From assembly GCF_018531125.1 (NCBI RefSeq), contig NZ_JAHDSY010000002.1: a DNA stretch of 64,000 nt, one strand, 5' to 3'. Each line of letters starts with the position of its first letter. Position 1 is the first letter of the stretch. Source of the stretch: Canibacter zhuwentaonis. Lineage in GTDB: Bacteria > Actinomycetota > Actinomycetes > Actinomycetales > Microbacteriaceae. This document shows positions 35,803 to 43,684 of this stretch, one piece after another. The notes below the pieces were generated by a model. That model had not been told where the DNA came from. It did not search any database and worked only from the letters and a program-made list of their open reading frames with translations. A program made the translations under genes and the position numbers.

Positions 35803-36943
35803 CGTCTTTTCCTTCGGTGCTGTTTTGCAAGTTGGGGATAGTCGCGTTAATAATCCATTGAGTGCCGGTAGAGGCAAAACTCATGCGTCCGCCCTCCCTC
35901 TCGATTCGTGATTGCAGATTTGCTAGCCCGAAGCCTCCTGTGAAAGCGTGATTGGTGGGCTCTGTGCTTATTTGGTTGCTCATCATTAAGGCAACTTCGT
36001 CATCGTTAAGATCCACGTAAAGCTCTATCGCACTTGACGCTTGCCCATATTTCAGTGCGTTTGTAGCTGTCTCGCGCACAAACAGTGACGCCGTGAGCAT
36101 AGCTTGCCGAGAAAGTAACAGGTCAATATCGGACACCATGTCTGCATTGAGCACTATGGAGCGGGAACGCAGCATGGACGCAGACTCTTTCACTGCGGCA
36201 TGCAAACTCGGCGCAGCTACGGAAAACCTCAAATCCATAATCATCGGGCGCAGACGGCGAGAAGCGTCCTGAGCAATCGTTGTCAGCGATTCCATCTCGT
36301 GTGCGAGCTCGGGGTGAGCTGCCGCAAGATTCTGTGCCGAGATAGCCATTTGGGCAAGGTCTTTTGCGATTGTGTCATGCAACCAGGCGGCTAACTCACT
36401 TCGCACAGACACCAGCGCTCTGCGTGATTCTTGCCGAGCAGTCGCGAGGGAGCGCTCAGAAATACCTTTTCTATCATTAAACACTCTTAGCGTGAATCCA
36501 ACACTAAGCACGATTACAATTACAACAATCTCACTCACTGTCCGTACCAAAGGATTTTCGCTGAGCAGAATCCCAAGTAAAGAAACTCCTGCGAGTAGTG
36601 AGATTGCCGCGATTGAATGATGCCTAATAAGCCAGACCACAACAATCAGAAATACGCCAAACACCGGAAAAGAAAAGGATGATTCATAGCCGTATAAATT
36701 CATGCCCACAAAAAGCGTGACATAAAGAAGATCCCCTACAAGCCCGATCCAAGGAGCTACAGTTAATACCAGAGCATATCCTGCCAGCACAATCGCCGTA
36801 TCCAACCGGGGCAAATCACCGACTGCAATGAACAACAGCTCGAAAAGCACAATGATGGCAGCGACAAGAAAATATGTCAGCTTATAGCCCCTCGCCCGCG
36901 CACGCGCGATACGGCGAAAATCTTCGAGCTTTCCCTCACGCAT
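35795..36943 (-). CDS. Membrane histidine kinase (HisKA_3, NarX/DesK type)
   Basis: A 382-residue sensor. The N-terminal half has about five or six helices (residues 22-152) with very short outside loops, the layout of peptide-pheromone sensors such as ComD/AgrC-like and DesK-like kinases rather than of sensors with a large outer domain. The phospho-acceptor is His189 in AAWLHDTIAKDLAQM. The ATPase domain has the N-box ETATNALKYG and G-box GGFGLANLQSRI. I chose ATG 36943, whose A is also the last base of the TGA of the small secreted-peptide gene. An upstream GTG (36958) would sit inside the peptide gene. Its ligand is probably that peptide, by inference. Confidence 0.85.
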   Translation of the reverse strand: MREGKLEDFRRIARARARGYKLTYFLVAAIIVLFELLFIAVGDLPRLDTAIVLAGYALVLTVAPWIGLVGDLLYVTLFVGMNLYGYESSFSFPVFGVFLIVVVWLIRHHSIAAISLLAGVSLLGILLSENPLVRTVSEIVVIVIVLSVGFTLRVFNDRKGISERSLATARQESRRALVSVRSELAAWLHDTIAKDLAQMAISAQNLAAAHPELAHEMESLTTIAQDASRRLRPMIMDLRFSVAAPSLHAAVKESASMLRSRSIVLNADMVSDIDLLLSRQAMLTASLFVRETATNALKYGQASSAIELYVDLNDDEVALMMSNQISTEPTNHAFTGGFGLANLQSRIEREGGRMSFASTGTQWIINATIPNLQNSTEGKDDE

Positions 36944-37158
36944 CACTTCTTCTTGCACATAGGAAAATATGTAAATATTCTACACAATACGTCACCGTGG
37001 CTAGGCATCACCGTAACCCTGCTATCCCCACTGATTTTTTGCTCCCTGGCAAGCGCAACCGTGCTTGGAACGACAGCTAGCCCCAAACCCAACAGTCCAG
37101 CCGTTGCTAGCGCCAGCAAACGAGAACCATTCTTCTGTGCCAACATGATCATTTTCAT
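36943..37158 (-). CDS. Secreted short peptide precursor, candidate cyclic pheromone
   Basis: A 71-residue preprotein. The charged start and hydrophobic core (LLALATAGLLGLGLAVV) form a signal peptide ending STVALA at about residue 37. The released part would be about 34 residues and ends CRIFTYFPMCKKK: two cysteines bracketing eight mostly aromatic or hydrophobic residues, then three lysines. A disulfide would give a ten-residue ring. AAAGG is well placed before ATG 37158; a GTG at 37161 is also possible. The stop overlaps the kinase start, so peptide, kinase and regulator form one coupled operon. I recognise no known family; the pheromone role is inferred from this context. Confidence 0.6.
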   Translation of the reverse strand: MKMIMLAQKNGSRLLALATAGLLGLGLAVVPSTVALAREQKISGDSRVTVMPSHGDVLCRIFTYFPMCKKK

Positions 37159-37227
37159 CACCGCAACCTTTCTACATCGTCCGGTTTTTTATGCTCTTCG
37201 AGCCTACCAGCCTGCTGAAAATTGTCG

Positions 37228-37270
37228 ACACCGATAAATATCAGGGTTGTACCACGAATTTTATCGGTGT
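37228..37270. promoter_or_regulatory. Bipartite element, copy B, inside an 11-bp inverted repeat
   Basis: AATATCAGGGT (37237-37247), 12 bases, TTTATCGGTG (37260-37269): same halves and spacing as copy A at 34168. Here perfect arms ACACCGATAAA (37228-37238) and TTTATCGGTGT (37260-37270) also enclose it. It lies 70 bases upstream of the peptide-kinase-regulator operon and 126 bases upstream of the rightward gene at 37396, so it could serve either or both. Confidence 0.5.
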
Positions 37271-37395
37271 TGTGCCGCGACCCTTTCATAGTATCATGGA
37301 AACAATTGCGACAAAGAGCGCGACCATGCCAATTTGCACACTCATAAGACCGCTCAGCACAGCTGACCAGATACGCAAAGGATAAGAGGTCGATG

Positions 37396-37683
37396 ATGTT
37401 GTTTGGGAAGAAAGATAGCACACAGCTTCGTGATGAGTTGGATGCGGTGAAAGCGGAGATCGCCGCTAATCCACTATCGCAAGATTCTGTGCAAAAAGCG
37501 CAATTATTGATTGAAGAGATGAAAGCAGACGGGCGTGAGGAAGAAATTGATCAAGAACTCTCAAACCGCCACCTGCCATCGCTTACAGAGATCGGCAAGC
37601 TCATCGCTCAGCACACCTTTACCCTAGCTCGACTAAACCGGAAACGAATTAAACTGGAACGCAAACTAGGAGATGCACTCTAG
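37396..37683 (+). CDS. Small coiled-coil cytosolic protein, unknown
   Basis: A 95-residue charged protein, mostly helical, with heptad-like stretches (LRDELDAVKAEIAANP and LARLNRKRIKLERKLGDAL). There is no signal peptide or membrane helix. GAGG at 37386-37389 suits either ATG 37396 or ATG 37393. It lies to the right of the shared element in the same relative orientation as the effector gene, so it could be a third target of the regulator. A strong terminator follows at once. I do not recognise the family. Confidence 0.6.
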   Translation: MLFGKKDSTQLRDELDAVKAEIAANPLSQDSVQKAQLLIEEMKADGREEEIDQELSNRHLPSLTEIGKLIAQHTFTLARLNRKRIKLERKLGDAL

Positions 37684-37696
37684 GTATCTCCTTAGA

Positions 37697-37733
37697 GGGC
37701 TCTCAGAATCACATGATTCTGAGAGCCCTTTTC
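37697..37733 (+). terminator. Strong intrinsic terminator
   Basis: A 14- to 15-bp perfect stem (GGGCTCTCAGAATCA against TGATTCTGAGAGCCC) with a tiny loop, followed by TTTTCT. It ends the rightward transcript of the small coiled-coil gene, marks the right edge of the accessory cassette, and may also stop the leftward dehydrogenase transcript. Confidence 0.9.
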
Positions 37734-37754
37734 TATAAGTTTTAACGTTACAAA

Positions 37755-38828
37755 CTACTCAGCTTCAATAACGACCTTCATCGACTTATGCTCGTCGGCG
37801 TTAATAAACACATCCCAGGCTTTCTCAAACTCGCTCCACTTAAAGTGGTGCGTCGCCAGAGTGCCGATCGGAATGTCGCTGTTCTGCACGGCCTTCAGCA
37901 GCGTGCCCGTGCTGTACGCACTAACAAGCCCGGTTGTAATGGTGAGGTTCTTGATCCACAGCTTTTGCAGTTCCAGCTCGACCGGTTTGCCGTGCACACC
38001 AACAACGGCGATATTACCGCCCTCTTTCACGTGAGCAGCAGTAAGCTCCCAGGTAGCTGGCAGCCCGACGGCCTCAATCGCAACATCAACGCCGCGCCCT
38101 CCGGTAACCTGCGCAATCAGCTCGCCCAGATCATCTTTGGCCGGATTAATAACGTGAGTTGCCCCCATCTCAAGAGCCATTTTGAGGCGATTTTCGTTCA
38201 TATCAGCCACGATAATTGACCCGGGCGAATACAGCTGAGCCGTTAGTAAAACACCCATACCCACCGGACCAGCGCCAACAATCAACACGTTTTTACCGGG
38301 TTTAACCTCACCGCTCAGTACCCCAATCTCGTGACCGGTTGGCAGCGCGTCTGATAAAAACACCGCAACATCTTCATCAAGATCTTCTGGCAACAGGTAC
38401 AGCGAGTTATCGGCGAAAGGCGTGCGCACGTATTCGGCCTGCGTGCCGTCGATCATGTACCCCATGATCCAACCGCCGCCGTTGCGACAGTGCGCGTACA
38501 GCCGCTCCTGACAGTTATCGCAGGTGCCGCAGCGCGAAATACAGGAAATGAGCACTTTGTCGCCAACTTTAATGCCGGTCACAGCATCGCCAACCTCTTC
38601 GACTACGCCAATTCCCTCGTGCCCCAGAATACGACCGTTCCACTCTCCCTCAACTTTGCGAGCCGTCTCTTCAATCTCAGGGTTTTTACCCTTGTAGATG
38701 CCAAGATCAGTGCCGCAAATTGTGGTTTTGGTAACCTTCACAATCGCGTCGGTCGGATGAATGATTTTGGGCTTTTCACGCTCTTCAAATCGAATGTCGT
38801 GATCGCCGTAGTAGGTGATTGCCTTCAT
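37755..38828 (-). CDS. Zinc-dependent medium-chain alcohol dehydrogenase
   Basis: A 357-residue MDR enzyme. The catalytic zinc site includes Cys38 (TTICGTDLGIYKG) and GHEGIGVVEEVG. Structural zinc cysteines are in CGTCDNCQERLYAHC. The Rossmann motif VLIVGAGPVGMG and the following acidic ADMNENRLK suggest NAD(H). The length is normal. It probably oxidises or reduces a small alcohol/aldehyde or polyol; the substrate is not evident. It is a single gene with its promoter region facing nrdF. The 300 bases from 38829 to 39128 contain no gene, only AT-rich then GC-rich sequence. Confidence 0.88.
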   Translation of the reverse strand: MKAITYYGDHDIRFEEREKPKIIHPTDAIVKVTKTTICGTDLGIYKGKNPEIEETARKVEGEWNGRILGHEGIGVVEEVGDAVTGIKVGDKVLISCISRCGTCDNCQERLYAHCRNGGGWIMGYMIDGTQAEYVRTPFADNSLYLLPEDLDEDVAVFLSDALPTGHEIGVLSGEVKPGKNVLIVGAGPVGMGVLLTAQLYSPGSIIVADMNENRLKMALEMGATHVINPAKDDLGELIAQVTGGRGVDVAIEAVGLPATWELTAAHVKEGGNIAVVGVHGKPVELELQKLWIKNLTITTGLVSAYSTGTLLKAVQNSDIPIGTLATHHFKWSEFEKAWDVFINADEHKSMKVVIEAE

Positions 38829-39128
38829 TGTCTCCTCGTTTCAATCGTCCTTGTTGAATAGGTTTTCCTAAGCAATAACTACAGCATAACCAAACAAGTT
38901 TAAATTGGCAGCATTCTGTCCCCAATTAATAACACTTCTTACTATCAATAAGGAACCACAAACGGATCAATCCCTCGACTCTCGCGCGGCGCGGGATAGA
39001 CGGAGTGCTCACCGCCCGCGCTGCGGACGATCCTCACAAAGCAGCCGCACACTCAACTCCGCAGCTCGTCCGCGCCTCGGTGCAACCGCGCATTCAACAA
39101 TGCCACACGCTCAGCTCACTCTAGGAAA
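38829..39128. other. Gap without a supported gene
   Basis: It holds the presumed promoter region of the alcohol dehydrogenase (AT-rich, 38829-38960) and then a GC-rich block (38970-39110) with several short inverted repeats just beyond the nrdF stop. I see no coding sequence and no clean terminator. Confidence 0.5.
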
Positions 39129-40109
39129 CTAGAAATCCCAGTCCTCATCCTGCGTGGCTTCGGTTTTGCCGATCACATAAGACGAGCCCGAACCCGAGAA
39201 AAAGTCGTGGTTTTCATCCGCATTTGGTGACAGCGCCGCCAAAATAGCCGGGTTCACATCCGTCACACTGGATGGGAACATCGCATCATACCCGAGGTTC
39301 ATCAGGGCTTTATTCGCGTTGTAGTGCAAAAACTTCTTCACGTCTTCTGTGAGCCCAACCTCGTCATACAGGTCCTGAGTGTATTTAACCTCATTCTCGT
39401 ACAGCTCAAACAACAGACTGATCGTGTACTCTTTCAGCTCGTCGCGGCGCTGCTGGCTTGCAGTTTCGAGTCCCTTCTGAAACTTGTACCCAATGTAGTA
39501 CCCGTGCACAGCTTCATCACGGATAATCAGGCGGATCAGATCCGCTGTGTTGGTAAGTTTCGCGCGACTTGACCAGTACATTGGCAAATAAAAACCGGAA
39601 TAGAACAAGAACGACTCGAGCAGGGTTGAAGCAACCTTGCGCTTTAGCGGATCATCGCCGTGATAGTAGTCAATAACTATCTGGGCTTTGCGCTGCAGAT
39701 ACGCATTCTCTACAGACCACCGAAACGCCTCGTCAATCTCTGGTGACGAGCACAGCGTGGAAAAAATCGACGAGTAGCTCTTTGCATGCACAGACTCCAT
39801 GAACGCAATATTGGTGTAAACAGCTTCTTCGTGCGGGGTTAGCGCGTCAGGAATCAAAGAAACCGCGCCAACCGTGCCCTGAATCGTGTCGAGCAGCGTA
39901 AGCCCCGTGAAAACTCGCATTGTGAGTTGCTGCTCTGACTCCGTTAGCGTGCGCCACGACTGCACGTCGTTTGAAAGCGGCACTTTCTCAGGCAGCCAAA
40001 AATTATTAACCAGCCGATTCCACACCTCAACGTCTTTTTCATCATCGATGCGATTCCAGTTAATCGCCTCAACTTTACGAATCAGCGGCAATTTTTCGTA
40101 GGAATTCAT
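39129..40109 (-). CDS. nrdF: Class Ib ribonucleotide reductase, small subunit NrdF
   Basis: A 326-residue R2F subunit that carries the dimanganese- or diiron-tyrosyl radical. The N-terminus INWNRIDDEKDVEVWNRL, metal ligands in EEAVYTNIAFMESVHAKSYS and IIRDEAVHGYYIGYKF, and the Tyr-containing C-terminal region are typical. It is the last gene of nrdHIEF, 46 bases after nrdE, and supplies deoxynucleotides together with NrdE under aerobic growth. Metal choice depends on NrdI, also encoded in the operon. Confidence 0.95.
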   Translation of the reverse strand: MNSYEKLPLIRKVEAINWNRIDDEKDVEVWNRLVNNFWLPEKVPLSNDVQSWRTLTESEQQLTMRVFTGLTLLDTIQGTVGAVSLIPDALTPHEEAVYTNIAFMESVHAKSYSSIFSTLCSSPEIDEAFRWSVENAYLQRKAQIVIDYYHGDDPLKRKVASTLLESFLFYSGFYLPMYWSSRAKLTNTADLIRLIIRDEAVHGYYIGYKFQKGLETASQQRRDELKEYTISLLFELYENEVKYTQDLYDEVGLTEDVKKFLHYNANKALMNLGYDAMFPSSVTDVNPAILAALSPNADENHDFFSGSGSSYVIGKTEATQDEDWDF

Positions 40110-40155
40110 AGTTGCTTCTTTCTAATCTTTGATTACGGCGGACAAGCGGCACGCA

Positions 40156-42312
40156 CTACAGCATACAGCTAACACAGCCTTCAACTTCGGTTCCTTCAAG
40201 CGCCATCTGCCTCAGACGAATGTAGTAAATCGTTTTGATGCCCTTACGCCACGCATAAATCTGCGCACGGTTAACATCACGCGTGGTTGCAGTATCAGGG
40301 AAGAACAGAGTCAGCGAAAGCCCCTGATCAACGTGCTGAGTTGCTGCCGCGTAAGTGTCAATGATCTTCTCGGGACCAATCTCATACGCATCCTGATAGT
40401 AATCTAGATTATCGTTGGTCAAATACGGTGCGGGATAGTAAACCCGCCCGAGTTTACCTTCTTTCCGAATCTCAATTTTCGACGCTATCGGGTGAATAGA
40501 GGAGGTCGAATTGTTAATATACGAAATGGATCCGGTTGGCGGCACGGCCTGCAGATTTTGGTTGTACAAACCGTGCTGCTGCACGTTTGATTTCAGCTCC
40601 TCCCAGTCCTGCTGGGTTGGAATTTCAATTCCTGCTTCTGCAAACAAAAGCCGCACTTTTGCAGTCTCCGGCTGCCACACGCGAGTCGTGTACTTGTCAA
40701 AATACTCACCGCTTGCATATTTTGAATCGGCAAATCCCTCAAACAACTCACCACGCTCTATCGCGATCTTGTTAGACGCGCGCAGCGCATGAAAAAGCAC
40801 GGTGTAGAAGTAGATATTTGTGAAATCCACACCCTCTTCACTGCCGTAAAAAATTCGTTCACGCGCAAGATACCCGTGCAGGTTCATCTGCCCCAGCCCG
40901 ATTGCGTGCGACTTGTCGTTGCCGTCTTCAATAGAGCGCACAGAGCTAATATGGCTCATATCGCTAACCGCGGTTAAAGCGCGGATCGCAACTTCAACGC
41001 TCGCCCCAAAATCCGGCCCGTCCATCATTTTGGCGATGTTCATCGACCCGAGATTGCAGCTAATATCCTTACCGATTTTGTCGTAACTCAGATCAGCGTT
41101 GTATGTTGTTGGGGTGTTTACCTGCAAAATCTCGCTGCATAGATTCGACATATTGATCCGCCCCTTGATCGGGTTTGCACGGTTCACAGTATCTTCAAAA
41201 ACAATGTAGGGGTATCCCGATTCAAACTGCAGCTCGGCTATCGTCTGGAAGAACTCGCGCGCGCCGATCTTGGTTTTGCGGATCGCAGGATTATCCACCA
41301 TCTCGTAGTAACGCTCTGTGATTGAGATATCCGCCAGCGGCACGCCGTAAACCCGCTCAACATCGTACGGCGAGAACAGGTACATAGATTCCCCGCGCTT
41401 AGCCAGCTCAAATGTAATATCTGGCACGACAACACCGAGAGACAGGGTTTTAATGCGGATCTTCTCATCAGCATTCTCGCGCTTAGTATCAAGAAAGCGC
41501 AGAATATCGGGGTGGTGAGCGGATAGGTACACCGCTCCCGCGCCCTGCCGCGCACCCAGCTGGTTCGCATAGCTAAAAGCATCCTCAAGGAGTTTCATAA
41601 CCGGAATAATGCCGGAAGACTGGTTCTGGATTTTTTTAATCGGCGCGCCATATTCGCGGATATTCGAAAGCAACAGCGCAACACCGCCGCCACGTTTTGA
41701 AAGCTGCAGCGAGGAATTAATGCCGCGCGAAATGGACTCCATGTTGTCTTCAACGCGCAACAGGAAGCACGACACAAACTCGCCGCGCTGCGCTTTGCCC
41801 GCGTTTAGAAATGTTGGTGTTGCAGGCTGGAAACGTCCCGAAATTATTTCTTTCACATAGGTTGTTGCCAGCTCTTGGTCGCCCTGCGCAAGCGCAATCG
41901 CAACCATCACAACGCGATCTTCAAAGCGCTCTAAATAGCGCTCGCCGTCAAAGGTTTTGAGTGCGTACGAAGTAAAAAACTTAAACGCTCCGAGAAATGT
42001 GGGGAATCTAAACTTTAAGCTGTAAGCGTGGTCGGTTAGCTCCTCAATAAAACCCTGCGGGTACAAATCAAGCACATCTTTGTCGTAGTACTCGTTTTCG
42101 ATCAAGAAACGGAGACGCTCATCAAAATCGTGGAAAAACACGGTGTTCTGATTGACGTGCTGCAGGAAGTACTGGCGTGCGGCCTCGCGATCCTTGTCAA
42201 ACTGAATCTTGCCTTTATCATCGTACAAATTGAGCATCGCGTTAAGCGAATGATAATCAGTTTCACTCACCCGCGAAGAGTCGTGCTGAGTTTTTGCTAC
42301 TGATTTTTCCAA
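40156..42312 (-). CDS. nrdE: Class Ib ribonucleotide reductase, large subunit NrdE
   Basis: A 718-residue R1E catalytic subunit. It shows FQPATPTFLNAGKAQRGEF with an active-site cysteine nearby, NLCSEILQV (the catalytic NLC), and the C-terminal CVSC pair that is re-reduced by NrdH. I chose the TTG at 42312, preceded by GGAG and overlapping nrdI by 16 bases; no better ATG exists before the conserved YHSLNAMLNLYD. No ATP-cone is present, as expected for class Ib. It catalyses reduction of ribonucleoside diphosphates. Confidence 0.95.
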   Translation of the reverse strand: MEKSVAKTQHDSSRVSETDYHSLNAMLNLYDDKGKIQFDKDREAARQYFLQHVNQNTVFFHDFDERLRFLIENEYYDKDVLDLYPQGFIEELTDHAYSLKFRFPTFLGAFKFFTSYALKTFDGERYLERFEDRVVMVAIALAQGDQELATTYVKEIISGRFQPATPTFLNAGKAQRGEFVSCFLLRVEDNMESISRGINSSLQLSKRGGGVALLLSNIREYGAPIKKIQNQSSGIIPVMKLLEDAFSYANQLGARQGAGAVYLSAHHPDILRFLDTKRENADEKIRIKTLSLGVVVPDITFELAKRGESMYLFSPYDVERVYGVPLADISITERYYEMVDNPAIRKTKIGAREFFQTIAELQFESGYPYIVFEDTVNRANPIKGRINMSNLCSEILQVNTPTTYNADLSYDKIGKDISCNLGSMNIAKMMDGPDFGASVEVAIRALTAVSDMSHISSVRSIEDGNDKSHAIGLGQMNLHGYLARERIFYGSEEGVDFTNIYFYTVLFHALRASNKIAIERGELFEGFADSKYASGEYFDKYTTRVWQPETAKVRLLFAEAGIEIPTQQDWEELKSNVQQHGLYNQNLQAVPPTGSISYINNSTSSIHPIASKIEIRKEGKLGRVYYPAPYLTNDNLDYYQDAYEIGPEKIIDTYAAATQHVDQGLSLTLFFPDTATTRDVNRAQIYAWRKGIKTIYYIRLRQMALEGTEVEGCVSCML

Positions 42313-42698
42313 AATTTCTCCAGTCCTTGTTTTACCCTTGTAACATCATCGGAAGTGCCAAAAAGTTCGAATCTATAAAGGTGAGGCACGCTGCACTTCT
42401 TAGCGATTATATCGCCCGCCAACCCGTAAGCGTCACCAAAGTTAGTGTTTCCTGCGGCAATAACCCCGCGCAGGTGCTGTCGGTTAGTCGGATTGTTTAA
42501 AAATTTAATAACCTGTTTAGGAACCGCTTTTGTTTCTGGTCCGCCACCGTACGTGGGCACAATCAGCACAAAGGGGGCATTCATTTCAAGCGAATCCGCT
42601 ACGCGAGTCAGCGGAATGCGTTGCGCGGGTAACCCGAGTTTTTCAACAAATCTGTGGGTGTTACCTGAAACACTTGAAAAGTAAACAAGCCCGGACAT
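42297..42698 (-). CDS. nrdI: Flavodoxin-like NrdI, class Ib RNR assembly factor
   Basis: A 133-residue flavoprotein that supplies the oxidant for assembling the NrdF manganese-tyrosyl cofactor. VYFSSVSGNTHRFVEKLG is the FMN phosphate loop, VPTYGGGPETKAVPKQVI the following loop, and AAGNTNFGDAYGLAG the isoalloxazine-contact region. I chose ATG 42698, with GGAGG 8 bases upstream; a GTG at 42713 would cover that site. It overlaps nrdE by 16 bases. Confidence 0.93.
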   Translation of the reverse strand: MSGLVYFSSVSGNTHRFVEKLGLPAQRIPLTRVADSLEMNAPFVLIVPTYGGGPETKAVPKQVIKFLNNPTNRQHLRGVIAAGNTNFGDAYGLAGDIIAKKCSVPHLYRFELFGTSDDVTRVKQGLEKFWKNQ

Positions 42699-42737
42699 AC
42701 AGTATGCCTCCACTTAAATTGAGTAAAGTTGCCCCCT

Positions 42738-42779
42738 CACTGCTGTGGCTGCCTCTTTACAGAGGCAGCCACAGCAGTG
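42738..42779. terminator. Perfect 19-bp hairpin between nrdH and nrdI
   Basis: Arms 42738-42756 and 42761-42779 are perfectly complementary over 19 bases with a four-base loop. There is no U-tract. It sits inside the nrdHIEF operon, directly ahead of the nrdI ribosome-binding site. It could be an RNase III/processing site, a stability barrier that raises nrdH over nrdIEF, or a partial terminator. Confidence 0.75.
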
Positions 42780-42793
42780 GCGCTAGCGGAGAA

Positions 42794-43024
42794 TTATCCA
42801 CGTGCGGCTAGTTCTGCGATTTTGTCGGGTCGGAAACCTGACCAGTGATCATCGTCGGCAACAACAACCGGCGCCTGTAGGTAACCAAGCTCTTTAACAG
42901 CGGCGAGCGCAGCTTCATCCTGTGACAGATCAAGCACATCATACTCAATACCCTGACTATCAAGCGCACGATATGTCGCGGTGCACTGCACGCACGATGG
43001 TTTTGTGTAAACAGTAACTGTCAT
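42794..43024 (-). CDS. nrdH: Glutaredoxin-like NrdH redoxin
   Basis: A 76-residue NrdH with the redox motif C-V-Q-C (Cys11, Cys14) in TKPSCVQCTAT and the conserved C-terminal DDHWSGFRPDKI. NrdH passes electrons, usually from thioredoxin reductase, to the C-terminal cysteines of NrdE. A trxB gene lies at 62.5 kb. I chose ATG 43024, which gives the standard length; the open frame runs further upstream but not with family-like sequence. First gene of the nrd operon. Confidence 0.95.
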   Translation of the reverse strand: MTVTVYTKPSCVQCTATYRALDSQGIEYDVLDLSQDEAALAAVKELGYLQAPVVVADDDHWSGFRPDKIAELAARG

Positions 43025-43088
43025 CTTGGGCTCTTTCTCGTTGTGCTGTTTGCTTAGAATAAACACAGTGCTCGCCGCAAACTGGCAA

Positions 43089-43139
43089 ATCACTATATGT
43101 AGTGATAACAATCATACCCGACCACAACATATAGATAAT
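43089..43139 (-). promoter_or_regulatory. NrdR-box-like pair upstream of nrdH
   Basis: ATCACTATATGTAGTGAT at 43089-43106 is a perfect palindrome close to the NrdR consensus (ACACWATATATWGTGT). A weaker second copy, ACAACATATAGATAAT, lies at 43124-43139, about three helical turns away (34 bases centre to centre). NrdR represses nrd operons when dATP/ATP is high. This is 65 bases before the nrdH ATG. Confidence 0.7.
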
Positions 43140-43152
43140 TACAAGTTTGTAG

Positions 43153-43258
43153 TTATCAACAAGAAAATCCGCAGATTGTGAACAAACAAGCATTTCTCCT
43201 CCCAAAAAACATGACAATTTCATTCTTTATCCACAGCCGAAAAAAGTCGTTATCCACA
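43153..43258 (+). promoter_or_regulatory. Three exact DnaA boxes between nrdH and the XRE gene
   Basis: TTATCAACA at 43153-43161, TTATCCACA at 43227-43235 and TTATCCACA at 43250-43258 all lie on the plus strand; the last two are 23 bases apart. Three exact boxes in 106 bases, next to NrdR boxes, suggest DnaA control of nrd transcription as known for E. coli nrdAB. The 345-base gap has no gene. Confidence 0.65.
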
Positions 43259-43369
43259 AGCTCGGCGTGTCGCATTTACCACCCGAATAGGGTGTTTATG
43301 CCCTTGCTTTTAAGCCCAGGGTGTATTAGCACGTGGCGGAAAATCCGCAGGCTTGCGAGCATAGAATGT

Positions 43370-43684
43370 ATGGATGAAGTTTTATCACCAGCAGTGCCCT
43401 TAAGTAAGCGCATCCGAGAAGTACGCCACGAGCTACAATTAACCCAGCAGGATGTTGCCCACCTCTCGAACATCGATATCAGCAATTACGGGCGGATCGA
43501 GCGCGGTAAAACCAATCCGAATCTTGAAACACTAACCCGGATAGCTAACGCGCTCAACACCACCGTGTCTGATTTAACCAAGTACATAACTAGCGAGTAC
43601 ACCTCGCCAAAGGATCGCAGGATCACAGCTCGCCACCTGATAGAAGCTATAGAAAAACAGCAGGCGCTGAAAAACAAGAACTAA
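43370..43684 (+). CDS. Small XRE-family helix-turn-helix regulator
   Basis: A 104-residue protein from ATG 43370. The HTH (about residues 12-68) shows IREVRHELQLTQQDVAHLS, YGRIERGKTNPNLETLTRIANAL, a standard XRE domain. The C-terminal 35 residues are helical (RHLIEAIEKQQALKN) and may dimerise. The frame is open further upstream, but that part lies over the DnaA boxes and reads as non-protein. It is divergent from nrdH and could act on this intergenic region; no toxin partner is adjacent. Confidence 0.8.
   Translation: MDEVLSPAVPLSKRIREVRHELQLTQQDVAHLSNIDISNYGRIERGKTNPNLETLTRIANALNTTVSDLTKYITSEYTSPKDRRITARHLIEAIEKQQALKNKN

Noticed and set aside
43178..43369. N-terminal extension of the XRE protein
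   Set aside because: The extra 64 codons lie over exact DnaA boxes, have no ribosome-binding site and do not read as protein; ATG 43370 fits the HTH family.
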